Below are positions 42,311-51,261 of a stretch of DNA of 64,000 nt, piece after piece. Position 1 is the first letter of the stretch; each line of letters begins with the position of its first letter. A program made the position numbers and the translations under genes. The stretch is from JBMOMT01 sp049324835. GTDB lineage: Bacteria > Chloroflexota > Anaerolineae > CAYNKW01. The notes beneath the pieces were generated by a model. That model saw only the letters and a program-made list of their open reading frames with translations. It was not told where the DNA came from and ran no database searches. The DNA lies in assembly GCA_049324835.1 (NCBI GenBank), contig JBMOMT010000042.1:25661-89660 (forward strand), written 5' to 3'.

Positions 42311-44383
42311 TCACCTCAGCGCTTCTCGGATGCCGGCGATGATGGTCTCGACGCCGGGGATGGCGGCGTCTTCCAGCGTCTCGGCCATGGGCACCGGCAC
42401 GTCGGCGGCGGCCACGCGCACCACCGGCGCGTCCAGCCAGTCGAAGGCCTCTTCCTGGATGCGCATGGCCAGCTCGCTGATGAACGAGCCGGTTTTGTAG
42501 GCTTCGGTGATACCCACGACGCGCCCGGTTTTCCTCACCGAGGCCGCCACCGTGTCCATGTCCAGCGGCTTGAGCGTGCGCAGGTCGATGACCTCGACGC
42601 TGATGCCTTCCCCGGCCAGTTTTTCCGCCGCTTCCAGCGCGCGATGCACCATGCGCGAATAGGTGACCACGGTCACGTCGCTGCCCTCGCGTTTGACATC
42701 GGCCACGCCAAAGGGGATGATATAGTCCTCGTCGGGCACGTTGCCCTGCACGCCGTAGAGCATCTTGTGTTCGATAAACATCACCGGGTTGTCGTCGCGC
42801 ACGGCGGCTTTGAGCAGCCCCTTGGCGTCGAACGGCGTGCTGGGCATGACCACGTAAATGCCGGGAAAGTGGGTCCACAGCGCTTCCAGGCTCTGCGAGT
42901 GGTGGGCGGCGATGCTACGCCCGGCGCCGCCCTCGGTGCGGATGACCATGGGCACCACCGTTTTGCCGCCAAACATGTAGCGGTTCTTGGCGCCCTGGTT
43001 GGCGATCTGGTCCATGGCCAGCGGGGTGAAATCGACGTACATGATCTCGGCCACAGGCCGCAGGCCGGCCATGGCCGCGCCCACCGCCGCCCCGCCGATG
43101 GTCGCCTCCGAGATGGGGGTATCACGCACCCGCTCCGGGCCGAATTCATCGAACAGGCCGCGGGTAGCGCCATAGGCCCCGCCATAGAGGCCCACGTCCT
43201 CACCCATGACAAAGACCGCCGCGTCGCGGTGCATCTCTTCGCGCAGCGCTTCCTGCAGCGCCGCGCGGTAATCGACCCGGCGCGTGCCTGCGCCGCCGTC
43301 GCGGCATCTCTGGCGCAGATCACGCTCGCGATCGTAATCGGCTGCCGTCCACCGCGAGGGGGCGTAAACGAACTTGGCCACGCCATCGGGCGAGGGAAAG
43401 GGCGAGTCCAGGGCAAAATCGGTGGCGGCGTCGATGGCCTCTTCCGCCGCGGCTTCCACCGCATCGACCTCCTCCTGCGCGCACAGGCTGCTCTCGACCA
43501 GCCAGGCGGCAAAGTTGGGGATGGGATCGCGGCTCTTCCAGGCGGCTTCTTCTTCTTTGGTGCGATACTTGCGCGGATCGGAGCGCGAGTGGCCGTACCA
43601 GCGGTAGGTTTTGCACTCGATGAGCGATGGCCCCTGGCCCTGGCGGGCGCGCGCCACGGCCCGGCCCACGGCCTCGCGCACGGCCAGCACATCCATGCCG
43701 TCCACCGTTTCGCCGGGCATGCTGTAGGCGCAGGCGCGGGCGGAAACGTCGGGCACGGCGGCCGCGTTTTCAAAGGGCACCGACATGCCGTACAGGTTGT
43801 TTTCGACGATATAGACCACCGGCAGTTTCCACAAGCCGGCCAGGTTGAGCGATTCGTGGAAATTGCCGGTGTTCGAGGCGCCGTCGCCAAAGAAACAGAG
43901 AACGACGCGATCGCTGTTCTGCATCTGCAAGGTTAACGCCGCGCCGGTGGCCACCGGGATGTTGCCGCCGACGATGCCGGTGGCGCCCAGGTTGCCCTTT
44001 TCCACATCGGCGATGTGCATCGAACCGCCGCGGCCCAGGCAGTAGCCAGTCTCGCGGCCGCAGAGTTCGGCCATCATTTTGTCATAGTGCTCCTGCCGCG
44101 CCTCTTCTGTCTTGGCAATGCTCGCCCCGCGGGCGTGGCAGTGACCGTGGCCGCGGTGGGTGCTGGTGATCAGATCGTCGTCGCGCAGCACCGAGATGGC
44201 GCCAACGGCCACGGCTTCTTCTCCGGCGTACAGATGCGAAGCGCCCTTGATGATGTTGCGCCCCAGCAGGTCATAGACCCGATCTTCGAACAGGCGAATT
44301 TCCCACATCTGGCGCAGCAGGTCCAGGGCCTTGGCCTTGTCCAGACCGTGGGTCTCCTGTGGGTTTTTGGGTTCTGCAGACAT
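42311..44383 (-). CDS. Thiamine-dependent 2-oxoacid (acetoin/pyruvate/branched-chain type) dehydrogenase E1, alpha and beta fused
   Basis: The 690-residue protein combines E1 alpha (about 1-335) and E1 beta (about 365-690). The alpha part has GRGGSMHIADVEKGNLGATG and the thiamine-diphosphate motif GDGASNTGNFHESLNLA...ENN, and the phosphorylation-loop region WYGHSRSDPRKYR. The beta part has VMGEDVGLYGGAYGATRGL and GRVVGITEAYKTGSF. In most bacteria the two chains are separate genes, so this is a fusion, like that of some 2-oxoisovalerate dehydrogenases. The ATG at 44383 is chosen as the start of similarity, with a CAAGGAG site. It is the first enzyme gene of the operon. The likely substrate is a branched 2-oxoacid, pyruvate or acetoin, not resolvable here. 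Confidence 0.92.
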   Translation of the reverse strand: MSAEPKNPQETHGLDKAKALDLLRQMWEIRLFEDRVYDLLGRNIIKGASHLYAGEEAVAVGAISVLRDDDLITSTHRGHGHCHARGASIAKTEEARQEHYDKMMAELCGRETGYCLGRGGSMHIADVEKGNLGATGIVGGNIPVATGAALTLQMQNSDRVVLCFFGDGASNTGNFHESLNLAGLWKLPVVYIVENNLYGMSVPFENAAAVPDVSARACAYSMPGETVDGMDVLAVREAVGRAVARARQGQGPSLIECKTYRWYGHSRSDPRKYRTKEEEAAWKSRDPIPNFAAWLVESSLCAQEEVDAVEAAAEEAIDAATDFALDSPFPSPDGVAKFVYAPSRWTAADYDRERDLRQRCRDGGAGTRRVDYRAALQEALREEMHRDAAVFVMGEDVGLYGGAYGATRGLFDEFGPERVRDTPISEATIGGAAVGAAMAGLRPVAEIMYVDFTPLAMDQIANQGAKNRYMFGGKTVVPMVIRTEGGAGRSIAAHHSQSLEALWTHFPGIYVVMPSTPFDAKGLLKAAVRDDNPVMFIEHKMLYGVQGNVPDEDYIIPFGVADVKREGSDVTVVTYSRMVHRALEAAEKLAGEGISVEVIDLRTLKPLDMDTVAASVRKTGRVVGITEAYKTGSFISELAMRIQEEAFDWLDAPVVRVAAADVPVPMAETLEDAAIPGVETIIAGIREALR

Positions 44384-44430
44384 GTGATGGCTTCTCCTTG
44401 ACGGGTTGTGAGGCAACGGTTTTCCAAAGG

Positions 44431-45204
44431 TTACACCAGTGTGACCTGAATGTCCCGCTGGCGCAGGGCGGCCACCATTTCGGCGGGCGCGGCGACGTCG
44501 GTGATGACGCGGTCGATCTGGTCGAGCGTCGCAAAAGAGGCAAAGGCCACCTGCCCCCATTTGGTGGCATCCACCACGGCGATGACCTCTTTGGCGCGTT
44601 CGACGATGCAGCGTTTCAATTCCACCTCGTGCTGGTTGACGTCGGTCAGGCCCTCTTCCAGCGTAAAGCCACGCGCGCCAAAGAACCCTTTTTGCACGTG
44701 ATACTTTTCCAAAAGGCCCAGGCCCAACAGGCCCACCAGCGAGGTGGAGGCAGCCCGCAGCGTGCCGCCGGGCATGACCACCGTGATGTGGGGGGCATCC
44801 AGAAACTCGAGTGCGATCTGGAGGCAGTTGGTGACCACGGTCAGCTCGCGGCGATCTTTGAGCTGGCGGGCCACGTGCCAGGTGGTGGTGCTGGCGTCCA
44901 GCGCGATGGCGTCGCCATCGCGCACCAGGGCCGCAGCCGCCTGTCCGATGCGCTCTTTTTCGGCCACGGAAAGGCGCTGGCGCATGGCAAAGGCCGGTTC
45001 CAGCCGGGTGTCCGGTTTGCTCATCGCGCCGCCGTGGGTGCGGATCAACCGGCCCTGCTCTTCCAGGATGGCCAGGTCGCTGCGGATGGTCACTGCCGAG
45101 ACGCCGAAAAGCTCACTCAGCTCCGCCACCGACACCCGATCCTGGTTCTGAAGGTGGATCAGGATCCGGTCCAGTCGTTCCTGGAGATACAGTTTCTCAC
45201 CCAT
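44431..45204 (-). CDS. DeoR-family transcriptional regulator, copy 1
   Basis: The 257-residue protein has the N-terminal DeoR winged helix (VSVAELSELFGVSAVTIRSDLAILEEQGRLIRTHGG) and the C-terminal sugar-phosphate-binding domain (ALDASTTTWHVARQL, VVMPGGTLRAASTSLVG, FFGARGFTLEEG). DeoR proteins usually repress an operon until a phosphorylated sugar binds. It is the first gene of the minus-strand unit that continues into E1, E2 and E3, with a near-consensus promoter 56 bases ahead, so it most likely controls this unit. Confidence 0.93.
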   Translation of the reverse strand: MGEKLYLQERLDRILIHLQNQDRVSVAELSELFGVSAVTIRSDLAILEEQGRLIRTHGGAMSKPDTRLEPAFAMRQRLSVAEKERIGQAAAALVRDGDAIALDASTTTWHVARQLKDRRELTVVTNCLQIALEFLDAPHITVVMPGGTLRAASTSLVGLLGLGLLEKYHVQKGFFGARGFTLEEGLTDVNQHEVELKRCIVERAKEVIAVVDATKWGQVAFASFATLDQIDRVITDVAAPAEMVAALRQRDIQVTLV

Positions 45205-45259
45205 CGGAAAGGTTCTTTACTTTCTTTTGTATACTTGCTTTTGATTTTGTCTCGAAAGG

Positions 45260-45288
45260 ATTTTACCGCACAAGAAAAGTTTTGTCAA
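45260..45288 (-). promoter_or_regulatory. Sigma-70-type promoter of the DeoR-E1-E2-E3 unit
   Basis: On the minus strand TTGACA (45283-45288) and TAAAAT (45260-45265) are separated by exactly 17 bases. The -10 hexamer overlaps the stop codon of the URO-D relic (45263-45382). A T-rich stretch with CTTTCTTTTGTATACTTGCTTTTG elements downstream may bind the regulator. Confidence 0.8.
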
Positions 45289-45382
45289 GGTGAGGTGGGT
45301 TATCCGGCCAGCCCTGGCGGATCGGCGATGGGGCCCGGCCATTTCGGCCCAGTGCCCGGATGACGCGCTCGCGGCTGTTCAT
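45263..45382 (-). pseudogene. Relic of a URO-D-family gene (N-terminal fragment only)
   Basis: Four bases downstream of the DapA-like stop a 39-codon frame begins with ATG and MNSRERVIRALGRNGRAP, the N-terminal signature of URO-D-family proteins (compare MNSHQRALAVLSHRLPDRPP at 11020). Family members are some 350 residues; here the frame leaves the family after about 18 codons and stops in the promoter of the DeoR unit. A ribosome-site-like GGAGAATGAG precedes it. It appears to be the remnant of a gene that once followed the aldolase and was removed by a deletion. Confidence 0.68.
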
Positions 45383-45385
45383 GAC

Positions 45386-46321
45386 TCATTCTCCGGCGGC
45401 ATAGGCAAACATTTCGGGGTAGTGCTTTTTGCTGCCCTCGGTGAGCCGGGCCATCTCTTCATCGGTGAGCGGGATGTAGGGCGGGCGGGTCCAGCGCGAG
45501 CCTTTGAGCCAGCCGACCATCTCCTGAAAGGCCTTGTCCAGAGTGGGGTCCAGGTGCCCGGCGGCGATGAGGGGGTAGACGTCTTTGACCAGCCAGCGGC
45601 TGACGCGCCACTGAATCTGGATGGCCTCGTCCCACTCGCCGCGCTGGCACATGCCGTACCAATCGAGGATGAAGCGGGGGTTCATCAGCGCGTGTGAGCA
45701 GTACATGCCCCTGGCCCCGAACATCATACCCATGACCAGATCACCCTCGCCCACAAAGTGATTCAGCTCCGGGCCGTTGATCTGAAGCTCCATCCAGGCG
45801 GCAAACTCGGAGCTACAAAACTTGGTGCCGACGAGATTGGGCACGTGGGGGCAGATGCGGGCGTAATCTTTGCCGTTCAGGAAGCGCTTGGCCCGCCGGA
45901 TGTTGTAATGCACGATGCCCACATCGGGGCAGGCGCGGCTGAGATCGACGAAATACTTGAGCACTTCGTCGTCGTTGAGCTCCATCCAAAAGGGCACGGC
46001 CACCTGCACGCCGTCGATGCCTCTATCGGCGGCGTAGCGGGCCATGCGGATGGAATCGCGGGTGTTCATCCAGGAGCAGCCCACCTGCGTCAGCACCTTG
46101 CCGGCGACCTCGTCGGCGAAAATATCGACCAGCCGCTCGAACTCGTCGAAATCGAGGGCGTGAAATTCACCCGTCGAGCCGGTGGTGTACAGGCCGTGCA
46201 CGCCGGCCTCGATCAGCCTGGCGACGTTCTCCCGAAACACCGCCTCGTCGAGCGCGCCCTGCTCGTCCCACGGCATGGTGACAGACACCCACACACCTTT
46301 CAGGTTCTCTTGGGTCAGCAT
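45386..46321 (-). CDS. DapA/NanA-family aldolase, copy 3
   Basis: The 311-residue protein is a third DHDPS-family member with a loop nearer to the standard GTTGE (YTTGSTGEFHAL), the catalytic Tyr (GIVHYNIRRA) and the Schiff-base Lys (NLVGTKFCSSEF). This suits N-acetylneuraminate-lyase, KDG-aldolase or related activity giving pyruvate. The ATG at 46321 has GAAAGGAAA ahead; an in-frame extension of the open frame overlaps the MFS gene and is rejected. It is the last intact gene of the 45-52 kb minus-strand operon. Confidence 0.89.
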   Translation of the reverse strand: MLTQENLKGVWVSVTMPWDEQGALDEAVFRENVARLIEAGVHGLYTTGSTGEFHALDFDEFERLVDIFADEVAGKVLTQVGCSWMNTRDSIRMARYAADRGIDGVQVAVPFWMELNDDEVLKYFVDLSRACPDVGIVHYNIRRAKRFLNGKDYARICPHVPNLVGTKFCSSEFAAWMELQINGPELNHFVGEGDLVMGMMFGARGMYCSHALMNPRFILDWYGMCQRGEWDEAIQIQWRVSRWLVKDVYPLIAAGHLDPTLDKAFQEMVGWLKGSRWTRPPYIPLTDEEMARLTEGSKKHYPEMFAYAAGE

Positions 46322-46355
46322 GTTCGGTTTCCTTTCTGTTGTTTTCGGCGGCAGA

Positions 46356-47639
46356 TCAGCCTTGCTCCGCCGCCATCTCGTCTTCGGCGACGCGAAACAG
46401 CCGGAACAGCCCGGCCGCCAGCAGGTGCAGGCCGCCGGCCATAAAAAACACGAACCGAACACCGAGCCAGTCGGCCAGCAGACTGCCGGCCATGGGGGCC
46501 AGAAAAATGGCCGTGTTGGCCACGATGGTGTCCAGGGCGATAAAGCTGGCCCGGTTTTCGGGCGGGCACACCTGGAGCAGCGTATCGAAAAAGGAAATAT
46601 CGATGCCGGTGATGGCCAATCCGCGCACCAGGGCCACCAGCGGCAGCCAGATGGGCGCGGGCACCAGACCAGTCAGCACCGGGTACAGGCCCGCGCCGAC
46701 GGTGCAGATCATCAGCACCAGATGATGGCCCTGCCGCGCCGCCACCCGACCCCAGACATAATAGCCGACGATCAGGGCCAGGCTGCCGGCCGTGGCCTGC
46801 CAGCCGATCATCACGTCTGTGGCATCCAGATGGCGCACCCAAAAGATGCCGTACAGCGCCGCGGGCAGGGCCAGACCAAAACGTAGCACCGACGTGGTGA
46901 GCAGGTAGCGGGCAAAGATGGGCGTCTCGGCGAAAACCTGGGCATAACCCCGCAGTCTGGCGCCGAGTGTGCCCGGCTGGGCGGGCGGCGGCGGCGGATC
47001 GGCGGGCAATCGCATGCGGGCGAAAAAATAGATGCTGAACAGGCCACCCACAAAAGAGATGGCAAAGACGATCTGGTAGCCGATGGGAAAATCCAGCCGC
47101 TCCAGCAGGTAACCGAAACCGGCCACCGCCACTGCGTTCACCAGGCTCACCAGCGCCCAGCGGCTGCCGTTGACGCTGGGCCGCCGCCGCGGTGGAATCA
47201 CCTCGGCCACCACCGCCGTCCAGGAAAGGGTGATGACGGCCCCCGGAATGGCCTGGATGGCCATCAGCACGACAATGATCGCCGCCAGACGCTGCTGGCC
47301 CACAAAGAAGGGGATGATGGCCACCACGAGGAAAAAGACACGGTAGGCCAGCCGCCCCCAGTTGGTGATGCCCATCAGGTTGCGCTGGCGCTCCACGAAC
47401 AACCCGGCCGGGATGGAAAACAGGGCCACGATGATGGCCGGCAGCGAGGTGAGCAGGCTCACCAGCAGGCTGGAAGCCCCCAGGCGCACGATAAAGATGG
47501 GCAGAAAAGTGATGATGCCGCCGCTGATCAGCCCGTGGAAGGCGGTATCGACGAAAAAAAAGCGGATGTTACGATCTTCTAACGAACGCCGCCTGGGCGG
47601 TCGGCGCCAGGGCTGGTTTGGGATTCCAACTGCTGTCAA
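46356..47639 (-). CDS. Major facilitator superfamily (MFS) transporter
   Basis: The protein (about 427 residues with the start used here) has twelve hydrophobic segments, beginning with FVDTAFHGLISGGIITFLPIFIVRLG. The helix 2-3 loop reads LFVERQRNLMGITNWGRLAYR and a long central cytoplasmic loop is rich in proline (PADPPPPPAQPG). It should sit in the cytoplasmic membrane and move a small solute, probably a sugar, acid or aminated sugar used by the operon. The open frame extends further up but overlaps the previous gene. The TTG at 47639 preceded by GGGAG is a reasonable start, not a certain one. Confidence 0.87.
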   Translation of the reverse strand: MTAVGIPNQPWRRPPRRRSLEDRNIRFFFVDTAFHGLISGGIITFLPIFIVRLGASSLLVSLLTSLPAIIVALFSIPAGLFVERQRNLMGITNWGRLAYRVFFLVVAIIPFFVGQQRLAAIIVVLMAIQAIPGAVITLSWTAVVAEVIPPRRRPSVNGSRWALVSLVNAVAVAGFGYLLERLDFPIGYQIVFAISFVGGLFSIYFFARMRLPADPPPPPAQPGTLGARLRGYAQVFAETPIFARYLLTTSVLRFGLALPAALYGIFWVRHLDATDVMIGWQATAGSLALIVGYYVWGRVAARQGHHLVLMICTVGAGLYPVLTGLVPAPIWLPLVALVRGLAITGIDISFFDTLLQVCPPENRASFIALDTIVANTAIFLAPMAGSLLADWLGVRFVFFMAGGLHLLAAGLFRLFRVAEDEMAAEQG

Positions 47640-47670
47640 CGGTTCGCTCCCACGGCCTGTAGCCGGCCGA

Positions 47671-48816
47671 TCACGCCTCGATCTCGTCCACGCCGACCCA
47701 GCGCCGGGCGCCGGCCGAGACGCGCACACATTCGATCAGTCTCTGCACGTAAAGACCCTGCCCCAGACCCGGCTCCACCGGCGCGCCGCTGACCACGCCC
47801 TGCAGGAAATGGACCAGGCAGGCGGCGTGGGTGCGAATCCAGCCGATGCTGAACTTGGGGCCGGGAAAACCCGCCGGTTGGGGATAACGCTGCCCGGCAT
47901 CGATGCGCGTCCAGCCGCGCTGCCCACCCAGGGGCTGATCGGAGCGGCGGGCGTCGTAAGCCTCCAGGTGATGGGGCGCCATGCTGTTGAAGCGCAGCGC
48001 GCCCAACGCGCCGTGAATCTCGAAGCGCATTTCGTCCTCGGCGCCGGTGGCCAGCTTGGTGGCCTCGACGATGCCCGCCGCGCCGGAGCGCGTTCGCAGC
48101 AGCATCTGCACGTTATCTTCGGCATCCACCGGCACGCGGACGGTTGGATCGGCCAGCGAGGGCCGTTCGGCGTAGGCCATGCCGGTGGATGCGCACAGTT
48201 CGGCAAAATCGCCCAACAGATGGTGCATCAGGTCCAGGATGTGCGAGGCCAGATCGGCGATCACGCCGCCGCCGCTGGCGCCGGAGAGCTTCCACTTGAG
48301 CGGGGCGTCGGGGTTGGCGCTGCCAGAATGGAGATAACTGGCGCGGAATTCCAGCACCCGGCCCAGAAAACCCTCGTCGATGAGCTGTTTGGCCCGCATC
48401 GTCGCCGGGAAAAAGCGGTTCTGAAACGTCATCTGGGCGATGCCGCGGTAATCCGCCATCGCCTGGCGGATCGTTTCAGCCTCGGCCCAGTCGGCCACCA
48501 GCGGTTTGTCGCAATAGATATGCTTGCCGTGGCGCATGGCCGAAAGCAGCGGCTCCAGGTGCAGGCGATTGGGTGTGCAGATGTGAACGATGTCGATTTC
48601 GGGGTTTTCGGTGATGGCGCGGAAATCGGTGGTGGCGACCCGCGCCCCGATCTGCTGGCGGCCCTTTTCCACCGTCCCGGCATGGGCGGTGCAGATGTGG
48701 CTGATGGTCGTGCGGCACGGCGGCGGATCGTAGAACAGGGGCAGGGTGAGATGCCCATAGGCGTGAACCCGGCCGATAAAGCCATAACCAACGATGCCCA
48801 CATTATAGTGTTTCAT
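47671..48816 (-). CDS. Gfo/Idh/MocA-family oxidoreductase, copy 2
   Basis: The 381-residue protein has the Rossmann start VGIVGYGFIGRVHAYGH (GxGxxG present), HICTPNRLHLEPLLSAMRHGKHIYCDKPL with the family Lys and a C-terminal sheet domain with GGGVIADLASHILDLMHHL, where the two catalytic-type His and Asp lie. It oxidises or epimerises sugar hydroxyls with NAD. The ATG at 48816 is well placed. It is between the MFS gene and the class III aminotransferase. Oxidation to a keto sugar followed by transamination would give an amino sugar, or the reverse route would break one down. Confidence 0.92.
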   Translation of the reverse strand: MKHYNVGIVGYGFIGRVHAYGHLTLPLFYDPPPCRTTISHICTAHAGTVEKGRQQIGARVATTDFRAITENPEIDIVHICTPNRLHLEPLLSAMRHGKHIYCDKPLVADWAEAETIRQAMADYRGIAQMTFQNRFFPATMRAKQLIDEGFLGRVLEFRASYLHSGSANPDAPLKWKLSGASGGGVIADLASHILDLMHHLLGDFAELCASTGMAYAERPSLADPTVRVPVDAEDNVQMLLRTRSGAAGIVEATKLATGAEDEMRFEIHGALGALRFNSMAPHHLEAYDARRSDQPLGGQRGWTRIDAGQRYPQPAGFPGPKFSIGWIRTHAACLVHFLQGVVSGAPVEPGLGQGLYVQRLIECVRVSAGARRWVGVDEIEA

Positions 48817-48861
48817 GCACTCTCCCTCCTCGCCCCGTCGTCGTCCGGGGGAGCCTTGCCA

Positions 48862-50193
48862 CTAGGGCGAAAGCAGGGCCGTGACTTCCTCAAAGACCGC
48901 CATCACCCGCTCGGCCTCGGCCTCGCTGATCACCAGCGGCGGCTTGATCTTGACCACGTTGCCCATACCGCCGTACTTGCTGTGACCAAACTGCACGCCC
49001 CGCTTGAACCCTTCCTCCACAAAGCGATAGGTTTCCTGGTTCGCCGCCTCTTTGGTCTCTCGATTCCGCACCAGCTCGATGCCGATCATCAAGCCCGGCC
49101 CGCGCACGTCGCCGATCAACTCGTATTTGTCTTTCAAGGCCAGCAGCCGCTCGGTGAAATAGGCCCCCATCTTGCGGCAGTTCTCCAGGTGGTTTTCTTC
49201 TTCCATGGCTTTCAACGTCGCCAGCCCGGCCACCATCGACACCGGAAAATGGGCAAAGGTGAACGAGTGATCGCCCGGCTCAAAGCTGCGCAGGTGCGGC
49301 CGCTGCAGGCTGCCGGCCAGCGGAAAGCCGCCGCCGATGGATTTGCCGAATATCAGAATGTCCGGGATGGTCTCGTACAGTTCGGCCCCAAACATCGCCC
49401 CCAGCCGCCCGAACCCGGTCTGAATCTCGTCCCACACCAGCAGCATATCGTGTTTGTTGCACAGCTCGCGGATGGCCTGGTAGTAGGGTCTGGGGAAGGG
49501 GATCATCCCGCCGCTGGCCTGCACCGGTTCCATGAACAGCGCCACCGGCTGCCCATCGACGGCGTTGCTCAGGAATTTGTCCATCATGCCCACGCAGTAC
49601 AACCCGCAGGCCGGGTAGCTCTTTTCGTAGGGGCAACGATAGCAGTAGGCCTGCGGCAGCCGGATCTTGTGGCCGGTGTAATCCAGAAACGGCGTCGGGT
49701 GGGGGTAGGTCAGGTCCATGGTGGCAAAGGTGCGCCCGGCATAGCCATCCCACAGGGTGACGAAATACTTGCGCCCCGGTTTGTTACGCAGCGCCAGCTT
49801 CATGGCCCCTTCCACCGCCGTCGTGCCGTGCAGGCAATAGGTCACCCGATCCAGATCACCCGGCGCGATTTCGACCAGCTTTTTGGAAAGCAGCAGCTTG
49901 GGCACGGTGTCAAAGTTGGTGCGCACGTGGGTGAAATAGGTCAATTGGGCCTTGACCGCCTCCATCACCGTGGGGTGGCAGCCGCCCACCCCCAGGCTCC
50001 ACGCCTGCGAGGTGCAGTCGATGTACTCCATGCCGTCGTCGGTCCAGAATTTGGCCCCTCTGGCCTTCACGTACATCTTGGGCACGGCCGCGCCCACCGA
50101 TCCACTCAGCATCGCCGCCCGGCCGGCGTTCAGTTCTTCTTCCGTCGTATTGCGGTACATCTCGTGTACCCAGCTTGCGCCGTCTTGTGTCAT
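48862..50193 (-). CDS. Class III PLP aminotransferase with four-cysteine insert
   Basis: The 443-residue protein is a class III (acetylornithine / 4-aminobutyrate type) aminotransferase: YIDCTSQAWSLGVGGCHP, YCLHGTTAVEGAMKLAL, LLVWDEIQTGFGRLG with the PLP Asp, and FGKSIGGGFPLAGS with Lys284. Between the PLP-binding blocks it has a cysteine cluster, YCYRCPYEKSYPACGLYC (about 190-207), with four cysteines spaced like a small metal site. The start ATG follows AAGGAG. The reaction is transfer of an amino group onto a keto compound from the pathway. It is coupled in order with the Zn dehydrogenase upstream and the Gfo/Idh/MocA gene downstream. Confidence 0.92.
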   Translation of the reverse strand: MTQDGASWVHEMYRNTTEEELNAGRAAMLSGSVGAAVPKMYVKARGAKFWTDDGMEYIDCTSQAWSLGVGGCHPTVMEAVKAQLTYFTHVRTNFDTVPKLLLSKKLVEIAPGDLDRVTYCLHGTTAVEGAMKLALRNKPGRKYFVTLWDGYAGRTFATMDLTYPHPTPFLDYTGHKIRLPQAYCYRCPYEKSYPACGLYCVGMMDKFLSNAVDGQPVALFMEPVQASGGMIPFPRPYYQAIRELCNKHDMLLVWDEIQTGFGRLGAMFGAELYETIPDILIFGKSIGGGFPLAGSLQRPHLRSFEPGDHSFTFAHFPVSMVAGLATLKAMEEENHLENCRKMGAYFTERLLALKDKYELIGDVRGPGLMIGIELVRNRETKEAANQETYRFVEEGFKRGVQFGHSKYGGMGNVVKIKPPLVISEAEAERVMAVFEEVTALLSP

Positions 50194-50223
50194 CGTTCAC
50201 TCCTTCTGAAGGCTCTGCTCCGA

Positions 50224-51249
50224 TTATGGCTCCACCACCACCTTGACCGCGTCCTCGCGCCGCGTGGCCCGAAAGGCGGCATCGGTCTCGGCCAGGGGGT
50301 AGGTGTGCGTCACCAGCTTTTCCAACTGCAACTGCGGCGCCAGCCGCGCCGCGTGGCGGAAATCGCGGATGGTGCAATCGATGGTGCCATGCAGATGCAA
50401 CTCCCGATAGTGCACCGTGTTGATGTCCAGCTCCAGCCGCGTGCCGTAAACGTAACCGCTGAACAGCAGCAGATGCCCACCCGGCCGCACCAGCTCGACC
50501 GCCTGCTGCGCCGCCTGCACCACCGCCGTGGCCGTCACCACCCTGTCCATCGACTGCGCCAGCCGGGCGGTGAGGTCCACCTGGCGCACGTCAAAGGTTT
50601 CATCGGCGCCCAGCTCCCGCGCCAGGGCCAGCCGCTGCGGTTGTACGTCGCTCACCGCCACATAGCCCGCGCCCATCAATTTGGTGAGCCGGGTGAAAAT
50701 GAGCCCGATGGGCCCGCCGCCCATGATCAGCACCCGATCGCCGGCCTGCACCCCGCCGGTGTTGCCCAGGCCGTGCAGCACACAGCCGGCCAGCTCGATC
50801 AGCGCCGCCGCGCGCAGGTTCGTCCCCGGCTCCAGCTTGACGATGCCGCCCGCCAGCACCATCTGGCTCGGCGCCCACAGGTACTCGGCCAGCCCGCCGT
50901 GCACCGTGCAGCCGATGACCCCCGCATGCTGGCACAGGTTGTCCAGCCCGCGGGCGCAGGCCGGGCAGCGCATGCAGGGAATGATGGGCGCCACCGTCAC
51001 CCGGTCGCCCACGGCATAATCCGTCACCTCCGGCCCGACCTCGACCACCTCACAGGCCAGCTCGTGGCCCAGAATCACCGGCCGGATGTAGCGCGGCGTC
51101 GGCCCGGTGAAATACATGCGCGAATCCGAGCCGCAGATGCCGCAGGTCAGCACCTTGAGGATCAAGCCGTGGCTCTCCAGCGGTGGCAGCATCGCCGCTT
51201 CGATGCGAATGTCCTCCTGACCGTACAAAAATGCCGCTTGTATGTCCAT
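50224..51249 (-). CDS. Zinc-dependent medium-chain alcohol/polyol dehydrogenase
   Basis: The 341-residue protein has the complete zinc MDR signature: catalytic zinc ligands in CGICGSDS and GHELACEVVEVG, and the structural-zinc lobe PCMRCPACARGLDNLC, then VLIMGGGPIGLIFTRLTKLMG for NAD binding. It resembles sorbitol, galactitol and threonine dehydrogenases. It oxidises a polyol or sugar hydroxyl with NAD. AGGGAGG precedes the ATG at 51249. It follows the SIS-domain gene (51262) by 12 bases. Confidence 0.93.
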   Translation of the reverse strand: MDIQAAFLYGQEDIRIEAAMLPPLESHGLILKVLTCGICGSDSRMYFTGPTPRYIRPVILGHELACEVVEVGPEVTDYAVGDRVTVAPIIPCMRCPACARGLDNLCQHAGVIGCTVHGGLAEYLWAPSQMVLAGGIVKLEPGTNLRAAALIELAGCVLHGLGNTGGVQAGDRVLIMGGGPIGLIFTRLTKLMGAGYVAVSDVQPQRLALARELGADETFDVRQVDLTARLAQSMDRVVTATAVVQAAQQAVELVRPGGHLLLFSGYVYGTRLELDINTVHYRELHLHGTIDCTIRDFRHAARLAPQLQLEKLVTHTYPLAETDAAFRATRREDAVKVVVEP

Positions 51250-51261
51250 CCATCGACCTCC

